Below, one piece after another: positions 17,902-26,383 of a stretch of 64,000 nucleotides of DNA (positions are counted from its first letter, which is position 1; every line of letters starts with the position of its first letter). A program made the translations under genes and the position numbers. Source of the DNA: Ancylobacter crimeensis (GTDB lineage: Bacteria > Pseudomonadota > Alphaproteobacteria > Rhizobiales > Xanthobacteraceae); assembly GCF_023016805.1 (NCBI RefSeq), contig NZ_JALKCH010000008.1:152788-216787 (forward strand). The letters run 5' to 3'. The notes beneath the pieces are model-generated. The model was not told where the DNA came from, did not search any database, and saw only the letters and a list, made by a program, of their open reading frames with translations.

Positions 17902-19227
17902 ATGTCGGCGAACGAGACCCCTACCGGTTCCGGGACTTCCCTCGCGGCGCGCCTCGCCGCGGCGCAGGGCGTGCTTCTGGCCGGCGCGATCGTGCTGGCG
18001 GGCGCGGTCGTGGCGGGGGGGCTTTCCGTGGCGGTGGCGCTGCTGATCGGCGCCGGCCTGCTGGTGGGGGCGCTTATCCCCGCCCGGCGGCGGCCCGTGG
18101 CGCGGGCGCTGGCGCGATTCGGTACCGCCGAGACCACGCTCTCGGCGCCGGCGCCGGTCGACAGCCGGCTCGGCGCGCTGGTGCAGGCGCTGCCCGAGGC
18201 GGCGCTGCTGCTCGATCCCCGCGGCACGGTGCTGGTGGCCAATGCCGAGGCGGCGCGCACGGTGGCGAGCGTGCGGGTCGGCGACCCGGTCTCCTTCGCG
18301 GTGCGGGTGCCCGAGGTGCTGGAGGCGGTGCGCTCGGCGAGCGCCGACGGCGAGCCGCGCCGGGTGGAATTCGCCGAGCGGGTGCCGCTCGACCGCTGGC
18401 TGCAGGCGAGCGTGGTGCCGATCCGCTTCGGGCCCGCCGGCGAGCGGCGGAAGCCCGACGCGACGCTGCTGGTGCTGCGCGACCTCACCCAGCAGCGCCG
18501 GGTCGAGCAGATGCGGGTCGACTTCATCGCCAATGCCAGCCACGAACTGCGCACCCCGCTCGCCTCGCTCTCCGGCTTCATCGAGACCCTGCAGGGTCCG
18601 GCGCGCAACGACACGCCGGCCCGCGAGCGCTTCCTCAAGATCATGGGCGAGCAGGCCCGGCGGATGTCGCGGCTGATCGACGACCTGCTCTCGCTGTCCC
18701 GCATCGAGATGACGGCCCATATGCGCCCCGAGGCGGAGGTCGACCTCGTCGCGGTGGTGAACCATGTGCGCGACGCCCTCGCCCCGCTGGCGCTGGAGCG
18801 CGGCGTCGCCATCGCCTTCGTCCCGCCCGCGGGCCCGGTGATGGCGCGCGGCGACCGCGACGAACTGATCCGGGTGTTCGAGAACCTGGTCGAGAACGCG
18901 CTGAAATATGGCGGGGCGGGCGAGGAGGTGACCGTGACGCTCGTCCGCGACGGCGGCGAGGCCATCGTCGGGGTCCGGGACTACGGGCCCGGCATCGCGC
19001 CCGAGCACCTGCCCCGCCTCACCGAGCGCTTCTATCGGGTGGACACCGCGCACAGCCGCGAGCAGGGCGGCACCGGCCTGGGGCTTGCCATCGTCAAGCA
19101 CATCGTCGCCCGCCATCGCGGCCGCCTCGTGATCGAGAGTCGGCCGGGCGAGGGGGCGACCTTTTCGGTACGGCTGTCGGCACGTTTTCCGAAGGACGAG
19201 AAAACAGAAGTATCTTCAGCCGCTTAG
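17902..19227 (+). CDS. phoR: Phosphate regulon sensor histidine kinase PhoR
   Basis: A 441-residue kinase that phosphorylates PhoB when phosphate is scarce and dephosphorylates it when the Pst transporter is saturated. Seen: two N-terminal membrane helices (about residues 17-65), a PAS-like region (90-205), the H box NASHELRTPLASL near residue 213, N box ENLVENALKYGG near 335, and G boxes GVRDYGPGIAP and GGTGLGLAIVKHI near 360 and 394. Its position directly upstream of pstSCAB-phoU-phoB identifies it. It lies ahead of the Pho box, so basal phoR transcription must come from upstream. Confidence 0.94.
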   Translation: MSANETPTGSGTSLAARLAAAQGVLLAGAIVLAGAVVAGGLSVAVALLIGAGLLVGALIPARRRPVARALARFGTAETTLSAPAPVDSRLGALVQALPEAALLLDPRGTVLVANAEAARTVASVRVGDPVSFAVRVPEVLEAVRSASADGEPRRVEFAERVPLDRWLQASVVPIRFGPAGERRKPDATLLVLRDLTQQRRVEQMRVDFIANASHELRTPLASLSGFIETLQGPARNDTPARERFLKIMGEQARRMSRLIDDLLSLSRIEMTAHMRPEAEVDLVAVVNHVRDALAPLALERGVAIAFVPPAGPVMARGDRDELIRVFENLVENALKYGGAGEEVTVTLVRDGGEAIVGVRDYGPGIAPEHLPRLTERFYRVDTAHSREQGGTGLGLAIVKHIVARHRGRLVIESRPGEGATFSVRLSARFPKDEKTEVSSAA

Positions 19228-19228
19228 A

Positions 19229-19257
19229 CTGTCATGAAGGCGTAATGCAGCCGTCAT
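19229..19257 (+). promoter_or_regulatory. Pho box (PhoB binding site) upstream of pstS
   Basis: Three seven-base half-sites at exact 11-base spacing: CTGTCAT (19229-19235), GCGTAAT (19240-19246) and CCGTCAT (19251-19257). This matches the known direct-repeat architecture of PhoB sites. It begins 2 bases after the phoR stop and lies 106 bases upstream of the pstS start, so phosphate starvation should induce pstSCAB-phoU-phoB from here. Confidence 0.85.
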
Positions 19258-19362
19258 AGAACCTTGGCGCCGGACCGCTATGAGTTCCGCGTGACCGATT
19301 TACTCCGTCGCCTCCGGCCATGCCCGGAACGCAGCCGGATTCACGAGCTAAGGAGAAGACCC

Positions 19363-20409
19363 GTGAAATTCACCCAGATCCTCGGCGTCGCCGTCCTTCT
19401 GAGCGGCACCATGCTTGCCGGCTTCGCGCAGGCCGCCGACATCAACGGCGCGGGCGCGTCCTTCCCGGCGCCGGCCTATCAGGCGTGGGGCGCGGCCTAC
19501 AAGGAAAAGGCGAGCGTCGGCGTGAACTATCAGTCGATCGGCTCCGGCGGCGGCCAGAACCAGATCATCAACCGCACCGTCGATTTCGGCGCGTCCGATG
19601 CCCCGATGGCCGACGACAAGCTCGCCAGCAACAACCTGCTGCAGTTCCCGACCGTGATCGGCTCGGTGGTCGCCATCGTGAACGTCGAGGGCGTGGCCGA
19701 CGGCCACCTGACGCTGTCCGGCCCGGTGCTGGCCGACATCTACCAGGGCAAGATCACCAAGTGGAACGATCCCCGGATCGCCGAGCTGAACAAGGATGTG
19801 AAGCTCCCCGCCGCCGCGATCGTGCCGGTCTACCGTTCGGACAGCTCGGGCACGTCCTACGTGTTCACCTCCTACCTTGCCGCCGCCAGCGCGGACTGGA
19901 AGTCCAATGTCGGCGCCGCCACCTCGGTGCAGTGGCCGGCCGGCGCGGGCGCCAAGGGCAATGAGGGCGTCGCGGGCACGGTGAAGAACACCAAGGGTGC
20001 CATCGGCTACGTTGAATATGTGTATGCCGCCGCCAACAAGCTGGCGACCACCAACCTGCTCAACAAGGCGGGCAAGGTGGTGAAGCCGGACGTGTCGACC
20101 TTCATGGCCGCCGCTTCCGCCGCCGACTGGAAGACCGCGAAGAACTTCAACGCCTCGATGATCGACACCGCCGGCGCCGACGCCTGGCCGATCGTCTCGG
20201 CCACCTTCATCCTGCTGCCGAAGAACCCCGCCAATGGCGCGCAGTCGGCCGAAGTGATGAAGTTCTTCGACTGGGCCTATGGCAAGGACGGCGACGCCAT
20301 TGCCGAGAAGCTGCACTACATCCCGCTGCCCGACGCGGTTGTCGGCGATATCCGCAAGGCCTGGCAGGACGAAGTGAAGGCCGACGGCAAGGCCGTGTGG
20401 TCGAACTGA
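19363..20409 (+). CDS. pstS: Periplasmic phosphate-binding protein PstS
   Basis: A 348-residue substrate-binding protein of the high-affinity phosphate ABC transporter. GTG 19363 is the start: AAGGAG lies seven bases upstream and it opens a clean Sec signal peptide (KFTQILGVAVLLSGTMLAGF, cleavage after AQA at about residue 24). The mature protein shows GAGASFPAPAYQAW, DFGASDAPM and YRSDSSGTSYVF, the phosphate-ligand loops of PstS. A GC-rich hairpin right after the stop may stabilise its transcript relative to pstC. It is the first gene behind the Pho box. Confidence 0.96.
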   Translation: MKFTQILGVAVLLSGTMLAGFAQAADINGAGASFPAPAYQAWGAAYKEKASVGVNYQSIGSGGGQNQIINRTVDFGASDAPMADDKLASNNLLQFPTVIGSVVAIVNVEGVADGHLTLSGPVLADIYQGKITKWNDPRIAELNKDVKLPAAAIVPVYRSDSSGTSYVFTSYLAAASADWKSNVGAATSVQWPAGAGAKGNEGVAGTVKNTKGAIGYVEYVYAAANKLATTNLLNKAGKVVKPDVSTFMAAASAADWKTAKNFNASMIDTAGADAWPIVSATFILLPKNPANGAQSAEVMKFFDWAYGKDGDAIAEKLHYIPLPDAVVGDIRKAWQDEVKADGKAVWSN

Positions 20410-20424
20410 TCGCCTGATGCGCGA

Positions 20425-20453
20425 GGCGGGCGGCGCGCCCGGCGCCGCCCGCC
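20425..20453 (+). promoter_or_regulatory. GC-rich stem-loop between pstS and pstC
   Basis: An 11-bp stem (GGCGGGCGGCG with CGCCGCCCGCC) and a 7-base loop begin 16 bases after the pstS stop. No T-run follows. Such hairpins after binding-protein genes commonly protect the upstream mRNA and lower expression of the permease genes. Confidence 0.55.
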
Positions 20454-20569
20454 CGTCTTCCGTGCCGCCCGTCCTTTTCCGTCTCGTCCGCTTTTCGTCT
20501 TCGCCGTCCGTTCCGCCTCGCTCCCTGCGTCGCGGTCTTCCGGGATCAAGCGCTAAGGACCCCGCTTAC

Positions 20570-21547
20570 ATGGCCCATATGGATGCCACTCTCGGCGCCT
20601 CGCCGTCCGGCCAGCTCGCGCACAAGCCGACCGGGCGCATCAGCGACCCGATCTTCGTCGGCCTGCTCTGGGCCAGCGGCCTGTTCGTTCTGGTCCTGCT
20701 CGGCCTCATCATCGCCATGCTGTTCCATGGCGGCCTGCCGGCCCTGAAGGAATTCGGTGCCGCCTTCCTGTGGTCCACCTCGTGGAACCCGGTCACCGAG
20801 AAGTTCGGCGCCGGCGTCATGGTGTTCGGCACGCTGTTCAGCGCGATCATCGCGGTGATCGTGGCGCTGCCGCTGTCCTTCGGCATCGCCTTCTTCCTCA
20901 CCGAGATCGCGCCGATGAAGCTGCGCCGGCCGATCGGCGTGGCGGTGCAGCTCCTGGCGGCGATCCCCTCCATCATCTACGGCATGTGGGGCTTCTTCAT
21001 CGTGGTGCCGCTGATCGCGGCCTATATCCAGCCCCCGCTCATCGAATGGCTCGGCCCGCTGCCGGTCATCGGCGCGCTGTTCCAGGGCCCGCCGCTCGGC
21101 GCCGGCATGCTGACCGCCGGCCTGATCCTCGCCTTGATGATCCTGCCCTTCATCACCGCGATGTTCGTCGAGGTGCTGGAATCGGTGCCGCCGATGATCA
21201 AGGAATCCGCCTATGGCGTCGGCGCGACCACCTATGAGGTCTATCGCAACGTCTCGGTGCCCTATGGCCGCACGGCCATGGTCGGCGCGGTGATGCTCGG
21301 CCTCGGCCGCGCGCTGGGCGAGACCATGGCGGTCACCTTCGTCATCGGCAACGCGACCCGCATGTCGGCTTCGCTCTTCGCGCCCGGCTCGACCATCGCC
21401 TCGACCATCGCCAACGAGTTCCCCGAGGCGCCGATGGGTTCGCTGAAGCTGCAGGCGCTGCTCCAGCTCGGCTTCATCCTGTTCGTCATCTCCTTCATCG
21501 TGCTGGCGCTGTCGCGGCTGCTGGTGCGCTCGAAGCTCAAGTCCTGA
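20570..21547 (+). CDS. pstC: Phosphate ABC transporter permease PstC
   Basis: A 325-residue inner-membrane subunit. ATG 20570 is chosen over upstream starts because the extra N-terminal sequence would be low-complexity Pro/Ser/Arg. Six hydrophobic spans are visible; the BPD_transp_1 coupling motif region is GVGATTYEVYRNVSVPYGRTAMVGAVMLGLGRALGETMAV near residues 220-258. The large loop between spans (SWNPVTEKFGAG) is typical of PstC. It pairs with PstA to form the channel. Confidence 0.95.
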   Translation: MAHMDATLGASPSGQLAHKPTGRISDPIFVGLLWASGLFVLVLLGLIIAMLFHGGLPALKEFGAAFLWSTSWNPVTEKFGAGVMVFGTLFSAIIAVIVALPLSFGIAFFLTEIAPMKLRRPIGVAVQLLAAIPSIIYGMWGFFIVVPLIAAYIQPPLIEWLGPLPVIGALFQGPPLGAGMLTAGLILALMILPFITAMFVEVLESVPPMIKESAYGVGATTYEVYRNVSVPYGRTAMVGAVMLGLGRALGETMAVTFVIGNATRMSASLFAPGSTIASTIANEFPEAPMGSLKLQALLQLGFILFVISFIVLALSRLLVRSKLKS

Positions 21548-21563
21548 TCCGGGAGCCGCACCC

Positions 21564-22397
21564 ATGGCATCGCTCGCCCGCCGGCGCGCCACCGACCTCG
21601 TCGTCAAGGCGATCTCGACCGGCTTCGCCGCGCTTTCCATCGTCCTGCTCGCCTGGATCCTGTGGACGCTGATCTCGCGCGGCCTGCCGGCGCTCGGCCC
21701 GCAGGTCTTCACCAACGTCATGGCGCCGCCCGGCGGCAATGGCGGCCTGCTCAACGCCATCGTCGGCAGCCTCCTCCAGATCGTGGTCGCGCTCGTCATC
21801 GGCACCCCGATCGGCCTGATGTGCGGCACCTTCCTCGCCGAGAACGGCCGCGGCACCCGGATCGCCGGCACCGTGCGCTTCATCAACGACGTGCTGCTCT
21901 CCGCCCCTTCGATCCTGATCGGCCTGTTCGTCTACCAGATCCTGGTGGTGCCGTTCGGCGGCTTCTCCGGCTGGGCCGGTTCGATCGCGCTGGCCATCCT
22001 CATCGTGCCCGTGGTGGTGCGCACCACCGAGGACATGCTGAACCTGGTGCCGATCGGCCTGCGCGAAGCGGCCTTCGCGCTGGGCGCGCCGCAGTGGAAG
22101 GTGGTGACGCTGGTGACCTGGCGCGCGGCGCGTGCCGGCATCGTCACCGGCGTGCTGCTGGCCCTCGCCCGCGCCGCCGGCGAGACCGCGCCGCTGCTCT
22201 TCACCTCGCTCGGCAACAATGGCTGGTCGCTCGACATGTCGCGCCCCATGGCCAGCCTGCCGATTGCGATCTATCAATACGCCGCAAGCCCGTTCGAAGA
22301 CTGGGTCGCCCTTGCCTGGGCCGGCGCCCTTCTCATCACCGTGGGGGTGCTGACCCTCAATATCCTCTCCCGCCTTTTCCTGGCGAAGATGAAGTGA
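21564..22397 (+). CDS. pstA: Phosphate ABC transporter permease PstA
   Basis: A 277-residue inner-membrane subunit with about six transmembrane segments and the ABC-permease coupling loop [48 protein letters not shown] near residues 165-215. The [16 protein letters not shown] segment after the first span is typical of PstA. It starts 16 bases after pstC and ends 7 bases before pstB, so the four pst genes are one transcript. Confidence 0.95.
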   Translation: MASLARRRATDLVVKAISTGFAALSIVLLAWILWTLISRGLPALGPQVFTNVMAPPGGNGGLLNAIVGSLLQIVVALVIGTPIGLMCGTFLAENGRGTRIAGTVRFINDVLLSAPSILIGLFVYQILVVPFGGFSGWAGSIALAILIVPVVVRTTEDMLNLVPIGLREAAFALGAPQWKVVTLVTWRAARAGIVTGVLLALARAAGETAPLLFTSLGNNGWSLDMSRPMASLPIAIYQYAASPFEDWVALAWAGALLITVGVLTLNILSRLFLAKMK

Positions 22398-22404
22398 GCC
22401 GGCC

Positions 22405-23226
22405 ATGAACTTCGCACCCGACACCCCCCTCGACATCGCGACTGCGGTGAACCGCGCGACGCCGCCTTCCGGCCAGCCCAAGCTGAAGGTCGATAAGCTG
22501 AACTTCTATTACGGCGACAACCACGCCCTGAAGAACATCAATTTCGACATCCCCGAGAAGCGCGTCACCGCGATGATCGGACCTTCGGGCTGCGGCAAGT
22601 CCACGCTGCTGCGCGTCTTCAACCGGATGTACCAGCTCTATCCCGGCCAGCGCGCCGAGGGCTCCATCCTGTTCGACGGCGTCGACCTGCTCGGCAAGGG
22701 GCTCGATTCCACCGTTGTGCGCTCGCGCATCGGCATGGTGTTCCAGAAGCCGACGCCGTTCCCGATGTCGATCTACGACAACATCGCCTTCGGGGTGAAG
22801 CTCCATGAGAGCCTCTCCAAGGCGCAGATGGACGAGCGCGTCGAGTGGTGCCTGCGCAAGGCCGCGATCTGGGAGGAGACCAAGGACCGTCTCCACACCT
22901 CGGCGCTCGGCATGTCCGGCGGCCAGCAGCAGCGCCTGTGCATTGCCCGCACCATCGCGGTGCGCCCGGAGGTGATCCTGCTCGACGAGCCGACCTCGGC
23001 GCTCGACCCGATCTCGACCTCCAAGATCGAGGACCTGATCGACGAGCTGAAGCAGGACTTCACCATCGTCATCGTGACCCACAACATGCAGCAGGCGGCG
23101 CGCTGCGCCGACCTCACCGCCTTCTTCTATCTGGGCGAGCTGATCGAGGTGGGCGTCTCCTCCGACATCTTCACCAATCCGCGCGAGCCGCGCACCCGCG
23201 ACTACATCACCGGCCGCTTCGGCTGA
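22405..23226 (+). CDS. pstB: Phosphate ABC transporter ATP-binding protein PstB
   Basis: A 273-residue cytoplasmic ATPase. Seen: Walker [10 protein letters not shown] near residue 59, Q-loop [20 protein letters not shown] near 112, ABC signature [17 protein letters not shown] near 170, Walker [15 protein letters not shown] near 192, and a switch His in [14 protein letters not shown]. The [14 protein letters not shown] stretch is diagnostic for PstB. Together with PstSCA and PhoU it also signals phosphate sufficiency to PhoR. Confidence 0.97.
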   Translation: MNFAPDTPLDIATAVNRATPPSGQPKLKVDKLNFYYGDNHALKNINFDIPEKRVTAMIGPSGCGKSTLLRVFNRMYQLYPGQRAEGSILFDGVDLLGKGLDSTVVRSRIGMVFQKPTPFPMSIYDNIAFGVKLHESLSKAQMDERVEWCLRKAAIWEETKDRLHTSALGMSGGQQQRLCIARTIAVRPEVILLDEPTSALDPISTSKIEDLIDELKQDFTIVIVTHNMQQAARCADLTAFFYLGELIEVGVSSDIFTNPREPRTRDYITGRFG

Positions 23227-23252
23227 GCCGCGCCCGCGAGAGGACTGCACCC

Positions 23253-23966
23253 ATGACCGAACACATCGTCTCGTCCTTCGATGCGGACCTCAAGGATCTC
23301 GGCCGCAAGGTCGTCGAGATGGGCGGCCAGGCCGAGCGCCTCGTCGCCGATTCCGTCGCCGCGCTGGTGAAGCGTGACGCCGAGCTGGCGCAGAAGGTCA
23401 TCGTGCTCGACGGCCCGGTCGACCTGCTGCAGCGCGAGATCGAGGAAAAGGCCATCCTCACCATCGCCCGCCGCCAGCCGCTCGCCAACGACCTTCGCGA
23501 GATCGTCGCGGCGATGCGCGTCGCCAACGACCTCGAGCGCATCGGCGACCTCGCCAAGAACACCGCCAAGCGCGTGCTGGCGCTGACCGGCGAGTTCCAC
23601 CCGCAGAAGCTGGTGCGCGGGGTGGAGCACATGTCCGGCCTGGTGCTGGAGCAGCTGAAAGAGGTGCTCGACGCCTATGCCAGCCGCAACGACGCCGCCG
23701 CCGTCGAGGTCTGGAAGCGCGACGGCGACGTGGACGTGCTCTACACCTCGCTGTTCCGCGAGCTCCTCACCTACATGATGGAGGATCCGCGCAACATCTC
23801 GCTGTGCACGCATCTGCTGTTCTGTGCCAAGAACATCGAGCGCATCGGCGACCACGCCACCAACATCGCCGAGACGCTGCACTATCTCGTGACCGGGCAG
23901 ATCCTCGCCGACGAGCGGCCCAAGCACGACACGTCGAGCCTCACCAGCGTCGCGTTTCCCAGTTGA
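23253..23966 (+). CDS. phoU: Phosphate signalling protein PhoU
   Basis: A 237-residue all-helical protein made of two three-helix PhoU domains. The metal-binding E/D-x-x-x-D motifs are present in both halves: AMRVANDLERIGDLAKN near residue 90 and CAKNIERIGDHATNIAETLHYL near residue 195. It links the Pst transporter to PhoR and restrains phosphate uptake. ATG 23253 follows an AGAGGA stretch and lies 26 bases after pstB. The order pstB-phoU-phoB is the usual alphaproteobacterial one. Confidence 0.96.
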   Translation: MTEHIVSSFDADLKDLGRKVVEMGGQAERLVADSVAALVKRDAELAQKVIVLDGPVDLLQREIEEKAILTIARRQPLANDLREIVAAMRVANDLERIGDLAKNTAKRVLALTGEFHPQKLVRGVEHMSGLVLEQLKEVLDAYASRNDAAAVEVWKRDGDVDVLYTSLFRELLTYMMEDPRNISLCTHLLFCAKNIERIGDHATNIAETLHYLVTGQILADERPKHDTSSLTSVAFPS

Positions 23967-23980
23967 TCTGCCCGAGCTGA

Positions 23981-24014
23981 GGCACCCCCGCGGCGCAGGC
24001 CGCGGGCTGGTGCC
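23981..24014 (+). promoter_or_regulatory. Large hairpin between phoU and phoB
   Basis: GGCACC (23981-23986) pairs with GGTGCC (24009-24014) and, inside, CCCGCGG (23987-23993) pairs with CCGCGGG (24000-24006), leaving a two-base bulge and a 6-base loop. No T-run follows. It ends 17 bases before the phoB start and could modulate phoB translation. Confidence 0.45.
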
Positions 24015-24031
24015 GCCGGAGACCATCGATC

Positions 24032-24733
24032 ATGCCGACCAACATTCTGATCGTCGAGGATGAGGAACCCCTCACCCTTCTGCTGCGCTACAACCTCGAA
24101 TCCGAAGGCTATGCGGTGGAGAGCGTCGGGCGCGGCGACGAGGCCGAGACGCGGTTGCGCGAGAGCGTGCCCGATCTCGTCATCCTCGACTGGATGCTGC
24201 CGGGCCTTTCCGGAATCGAGCTGTGCCGCCGCCTGCGCGCCCGGCCCGAAACCGAGCGGATGCCGGTGCTGATGCTCACCGCGCGCGGCGAGGAGACCGA
24301 GCGCGTGCGCGGCCTCGCCACCGGGGCGGACGATTATGTGGTGAAGCCCTTTTCGGTGCCGGAGCTGGTCGCCCGGGTCCGCGCGCTGCTGCGCCGGGCC
24401 AAGCCCGACCACATCGCCACCCTGCTGCGAGCCGGCGACATCGAGCTGGACCGCGAGACCAAGCGGGTCTACCGCGCCGGCCGCGAGCTGCATCTCGGCC
24501 CCACCGAGTTCCGGCTGCTGGAGTTCCTGATGCAGTCGCCCGGCCGCGTCTTCTCCCGCGAGCAACTGCTCGACGGGGTGTGGGGGCAGGACGTCTATAT
24601 CGATGAGCGCACTGTGGACGTGCATGTCGGCCGCCTGCGCAAGGCGCTGAACCGCCCCCGCCAGCCCGACCCGATCCGCACCGTGCGCGGCTCCGGCTAC
24701 TCGTTCAACGAGATGTTCGCCCGGACCCATTGA
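24032..24733 (+). CDS. phoB: Phosphate regulon response regulator PhoB
   Basis: A 233-residue OmpR-class regulator. The receiver domain has the phosphoacceptor Asp in VILDWMLPGLSG near residue 54, acidic residues EDEE near 10, and Lys in VVKPFSVPEL near 105. The winged-helix domain (about 135-230) includes LGPTEFRLLEFLMQSPGRVFSREQLLDGVWG and ERTVDVHVGRLRKAL. The DWMLPG motif and gene position identify it as PhoB. It would bind the Pho box at 19229 and induce the whole locus including itself. Confidence 0.96.
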   Translation: MPTNILIVEDEEPLTLLLRYNLESEGYAVESVGRGDEAETRLRESVPDLVILDWMLPGLSGIELCRRLRARPETERMPVLMLTARGEETERVRGLATGADDYVVKPFSVPELVARVRALLRRAKPDHIATLLRAGDIELDRETKRVYRAGRELHLGPTEFRLLEFLMQSPGRVFSREQLLDGVWGQDVYIDERTVDVHVGRLRKALNRPRQPDPIRTVRGSGYSFNEMFARTH

Positions 24734-24753
24734 GGGCGGTCGATCGCCCCGCG

Positions 24754-24785
24754 ATCCCGGACACGGCCGGCGGCCGTTCCGGGAT
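24754..24785. repeat. REP-like hairpin
   Basis: ATCCCGGA-(C)-ACGGCC pairs with GGCCGT-TCCGGGAT: a 14-bp stem with one bulged C and a GGC loop. It shares the GATCCCGG core with the palindromes at 11068-11170. It lies between the convergent phoB and PHB depolymerase genes, where it may also act as a barrier to read-through. Confidence 0.5.
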
Positions 24786-24831
24786 GATGCCGGCCAAGGC
24801 CGCTCCGCCACTCCTTGGCCCTGCCTAGCCT

Positions 24832-26184
24832 TCAGCCTTCATCGCCCTCGCGAAAATTCCGCCGCTTCTGGTTGGACAGGATGAAGTCCGAGATGCGCGG
24901 GGCGATGTCGGCACGGAAGCGGGAGCCGTTGAACACGCCGTAATGGCCGACCGCCGGCTGCATGTAGTGCACGCGCTTCTCCTCCGGGATGTTCGGCGCG
25001 AGGCGGTGGGCGGCCTTCGTCTGGCCGATGCCGGAAATGTCGTCGTTCTCGCCTTCGATGGTCAGCAGCGCGGTGTGGCGGATCTTCGAGGGATCGACCG
25101 GTTGCCCGCGATGGCGCATGCCGCCGCGCGGCAGGGCGTGGTCGATGAACACGGTCTGGATGGTCTGCAGGTAGAACTCGGCGGAAAGATCCATCACCGC
25201 GAGATATTCGTCATAGAACTCGCGGTGTTTCTCGGCCGAATCGCCGTCGCCCTTCACGAGGTGGCGGAACATGTCGGAATGCGCCTGCAGATGGCGGTCG
25301 AAATTCATGGCCATGAAGCCGTTCAACTGCAGGAAGCCGGGATAGACCGGGCGCATCACACCGGCATGGGGCCACGGCACGGTGGTAATGACGTTGCGGC
25401 GGAACCATTCCATGCCGCGGTCCAGCGCCAGATTGTTCACCGCGGTCGGGCTCTCGCGGGTGTCGATCGGCCCGCCCATCAGTGTCATCGAGGCGGGGAC
25501 GTCGGGGTCGCCCTCGGCCTCCATCCGCGCCACCGCCGCCAGCACGGGCACCGCGGGCTGGCACACCGCCATGAGATGCAGGCCGCCCGGCGCGTCCTTC
25601 GACAAGACGCGGATCATCTCGATCACATAGTCGATATAATCGTCGAGATCGAAGCCGCCCTCGGCGAGTGGCACACCTTCGGCGTCGCGCCAGTCGGTGA
25701 TGTAGACGTCATGATTGGCGAGCATGGTGCGCACCGTGCCGCGCAGCAGCGTGGCATGGTGGCCCGACATGGGCGCCACGATCAGCAGGCGCGGCTGCGG
25801 GCGCCGCGGCACATGGGCGAAGTCGCGCCGGAAATGCAGAAGATGGCAGAACGGCCGGCGCCACACCGTCTCGATCGTCACCTTCACGCGGGTGGCATCC
25901 ACGCTCACCTCGTCGATCCGCCAGTCGGGCTTCTCGTAGCGGCGGGTCGAGCGCTCGAACATCTCGCAGGCCGCGGCCATCGACTTGCCGAACTCGGTGT
26001 GGGCGAAGGGATTGGCGGGGTTGCGGTAATAGAGCCGCCCGGCGTCGGCGAGGGCGCGATAGGGGTTGAGCACGGCGTGGCCGGCCTCGAAAAGCCAGTA
26101 CATGGACTTCGACAGCGCGGTCGTCACTTCCAGTGGCTGGGCTATGTCCCCATCCAGCGCGTCGCCGAATACTCCGATCGCCAT
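24832..26184 (-). CDS. phaZ: Intracellular polyhydroxyalkanoate (PHB) depolymerase
   Basis: About 450 residues from ATG 26184. GGAG lies seven bases before it; the family's usual start aligns with Met at 26103 (MYWLFEAGHAVLNPYRALAD), so the first 27 residues are uncertain. Seen: the lipase-like box with cysteine nucleophile AVCQPAVPVLA near residue 225, a PMSGHHATLLRGTV oxyanion-type segment near residue 140, and a C-terminal QPAVGHYGVFNGSRF carrying the catalytic His. It mobilises stored PHB granules into 3-hydroxybutyrate. It is divergent from regB, and a TGC-N3-GCA dyad sits in the shared upstream region. Confidence 0.92.
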   Translation of the reverse strand: MAIGVFGDALDGDIAQPLEVTTALSKSMYWLFEAGHAVLNPYRALADAGRLYYRNPANPFAHTEFGKSMAAACEMFERSTRRYEKPDWRIDEVSVDATRVKVTIETVWRRPFCHLLHFRRDFAHVPRRPQPRLLIVAPMSGHHATLLRGTVRTMLANHDVYITDWRDAEGVPLAEGGFDLDDYIDYVIEMIRVLSKDAPGGLHLMAVCQPAVPVLAAVARMEAEGDPDVPASMTLMGGPIDTRESPTAVNNLALDRGMEWFRRNVITTVPWPHAGVMRPVYPGFLQLNGFMAMNFDRHLQAHSDMFRHLVKGDGDSAEKHREFYDEYLAVMDLSAEFYLQTIQTVFIDHALPRGGMRHRGQPVDPSKIRHTALLTIEGENDDISGIGQTKAAHRLAPNIPEEKRVHYMQPAVGHYGVFNGSRFRADIAPRISDFILSNQKRRNFREGDEG

Positions 26185-26223
26185 GGCCATTCTCCGATCC
26201 GCCCGGTCGCCCGGTGCGGCCTG

Positions 26224-26238
26224 TTGTGCGTTGCACAA
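26224..26238. promoter_or_regulatory. Candidate PhaR-type operator upstream of phaZ
   Basis: TTGTGC-GTT-GCACAA is a perfect 6+6 palindrome with a 3-base centre. Its TGC-N3-GCA core resembles the dyad reported for PhaR, the PHB-responsive repressor of alphaproteobacteria. It lies 40 bases upstream of the chosen phaZ start and in the divergent region shared with regB. Confidence 0.5.
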
Positions 26239-26383
26239 GAGATAGGCGCTTCCTGATCCACGTCAACGCGCCATTTCGTTGTAGAACCTTTCGCGCCTCA
26301 CGGAAGCCGTTACCGCGCCGCGGCCCTGCGACCGAAAGGCGCCGGCTCTGGAGGGCGCCCGCGCCCGGCGCTATAAGGCGGGC

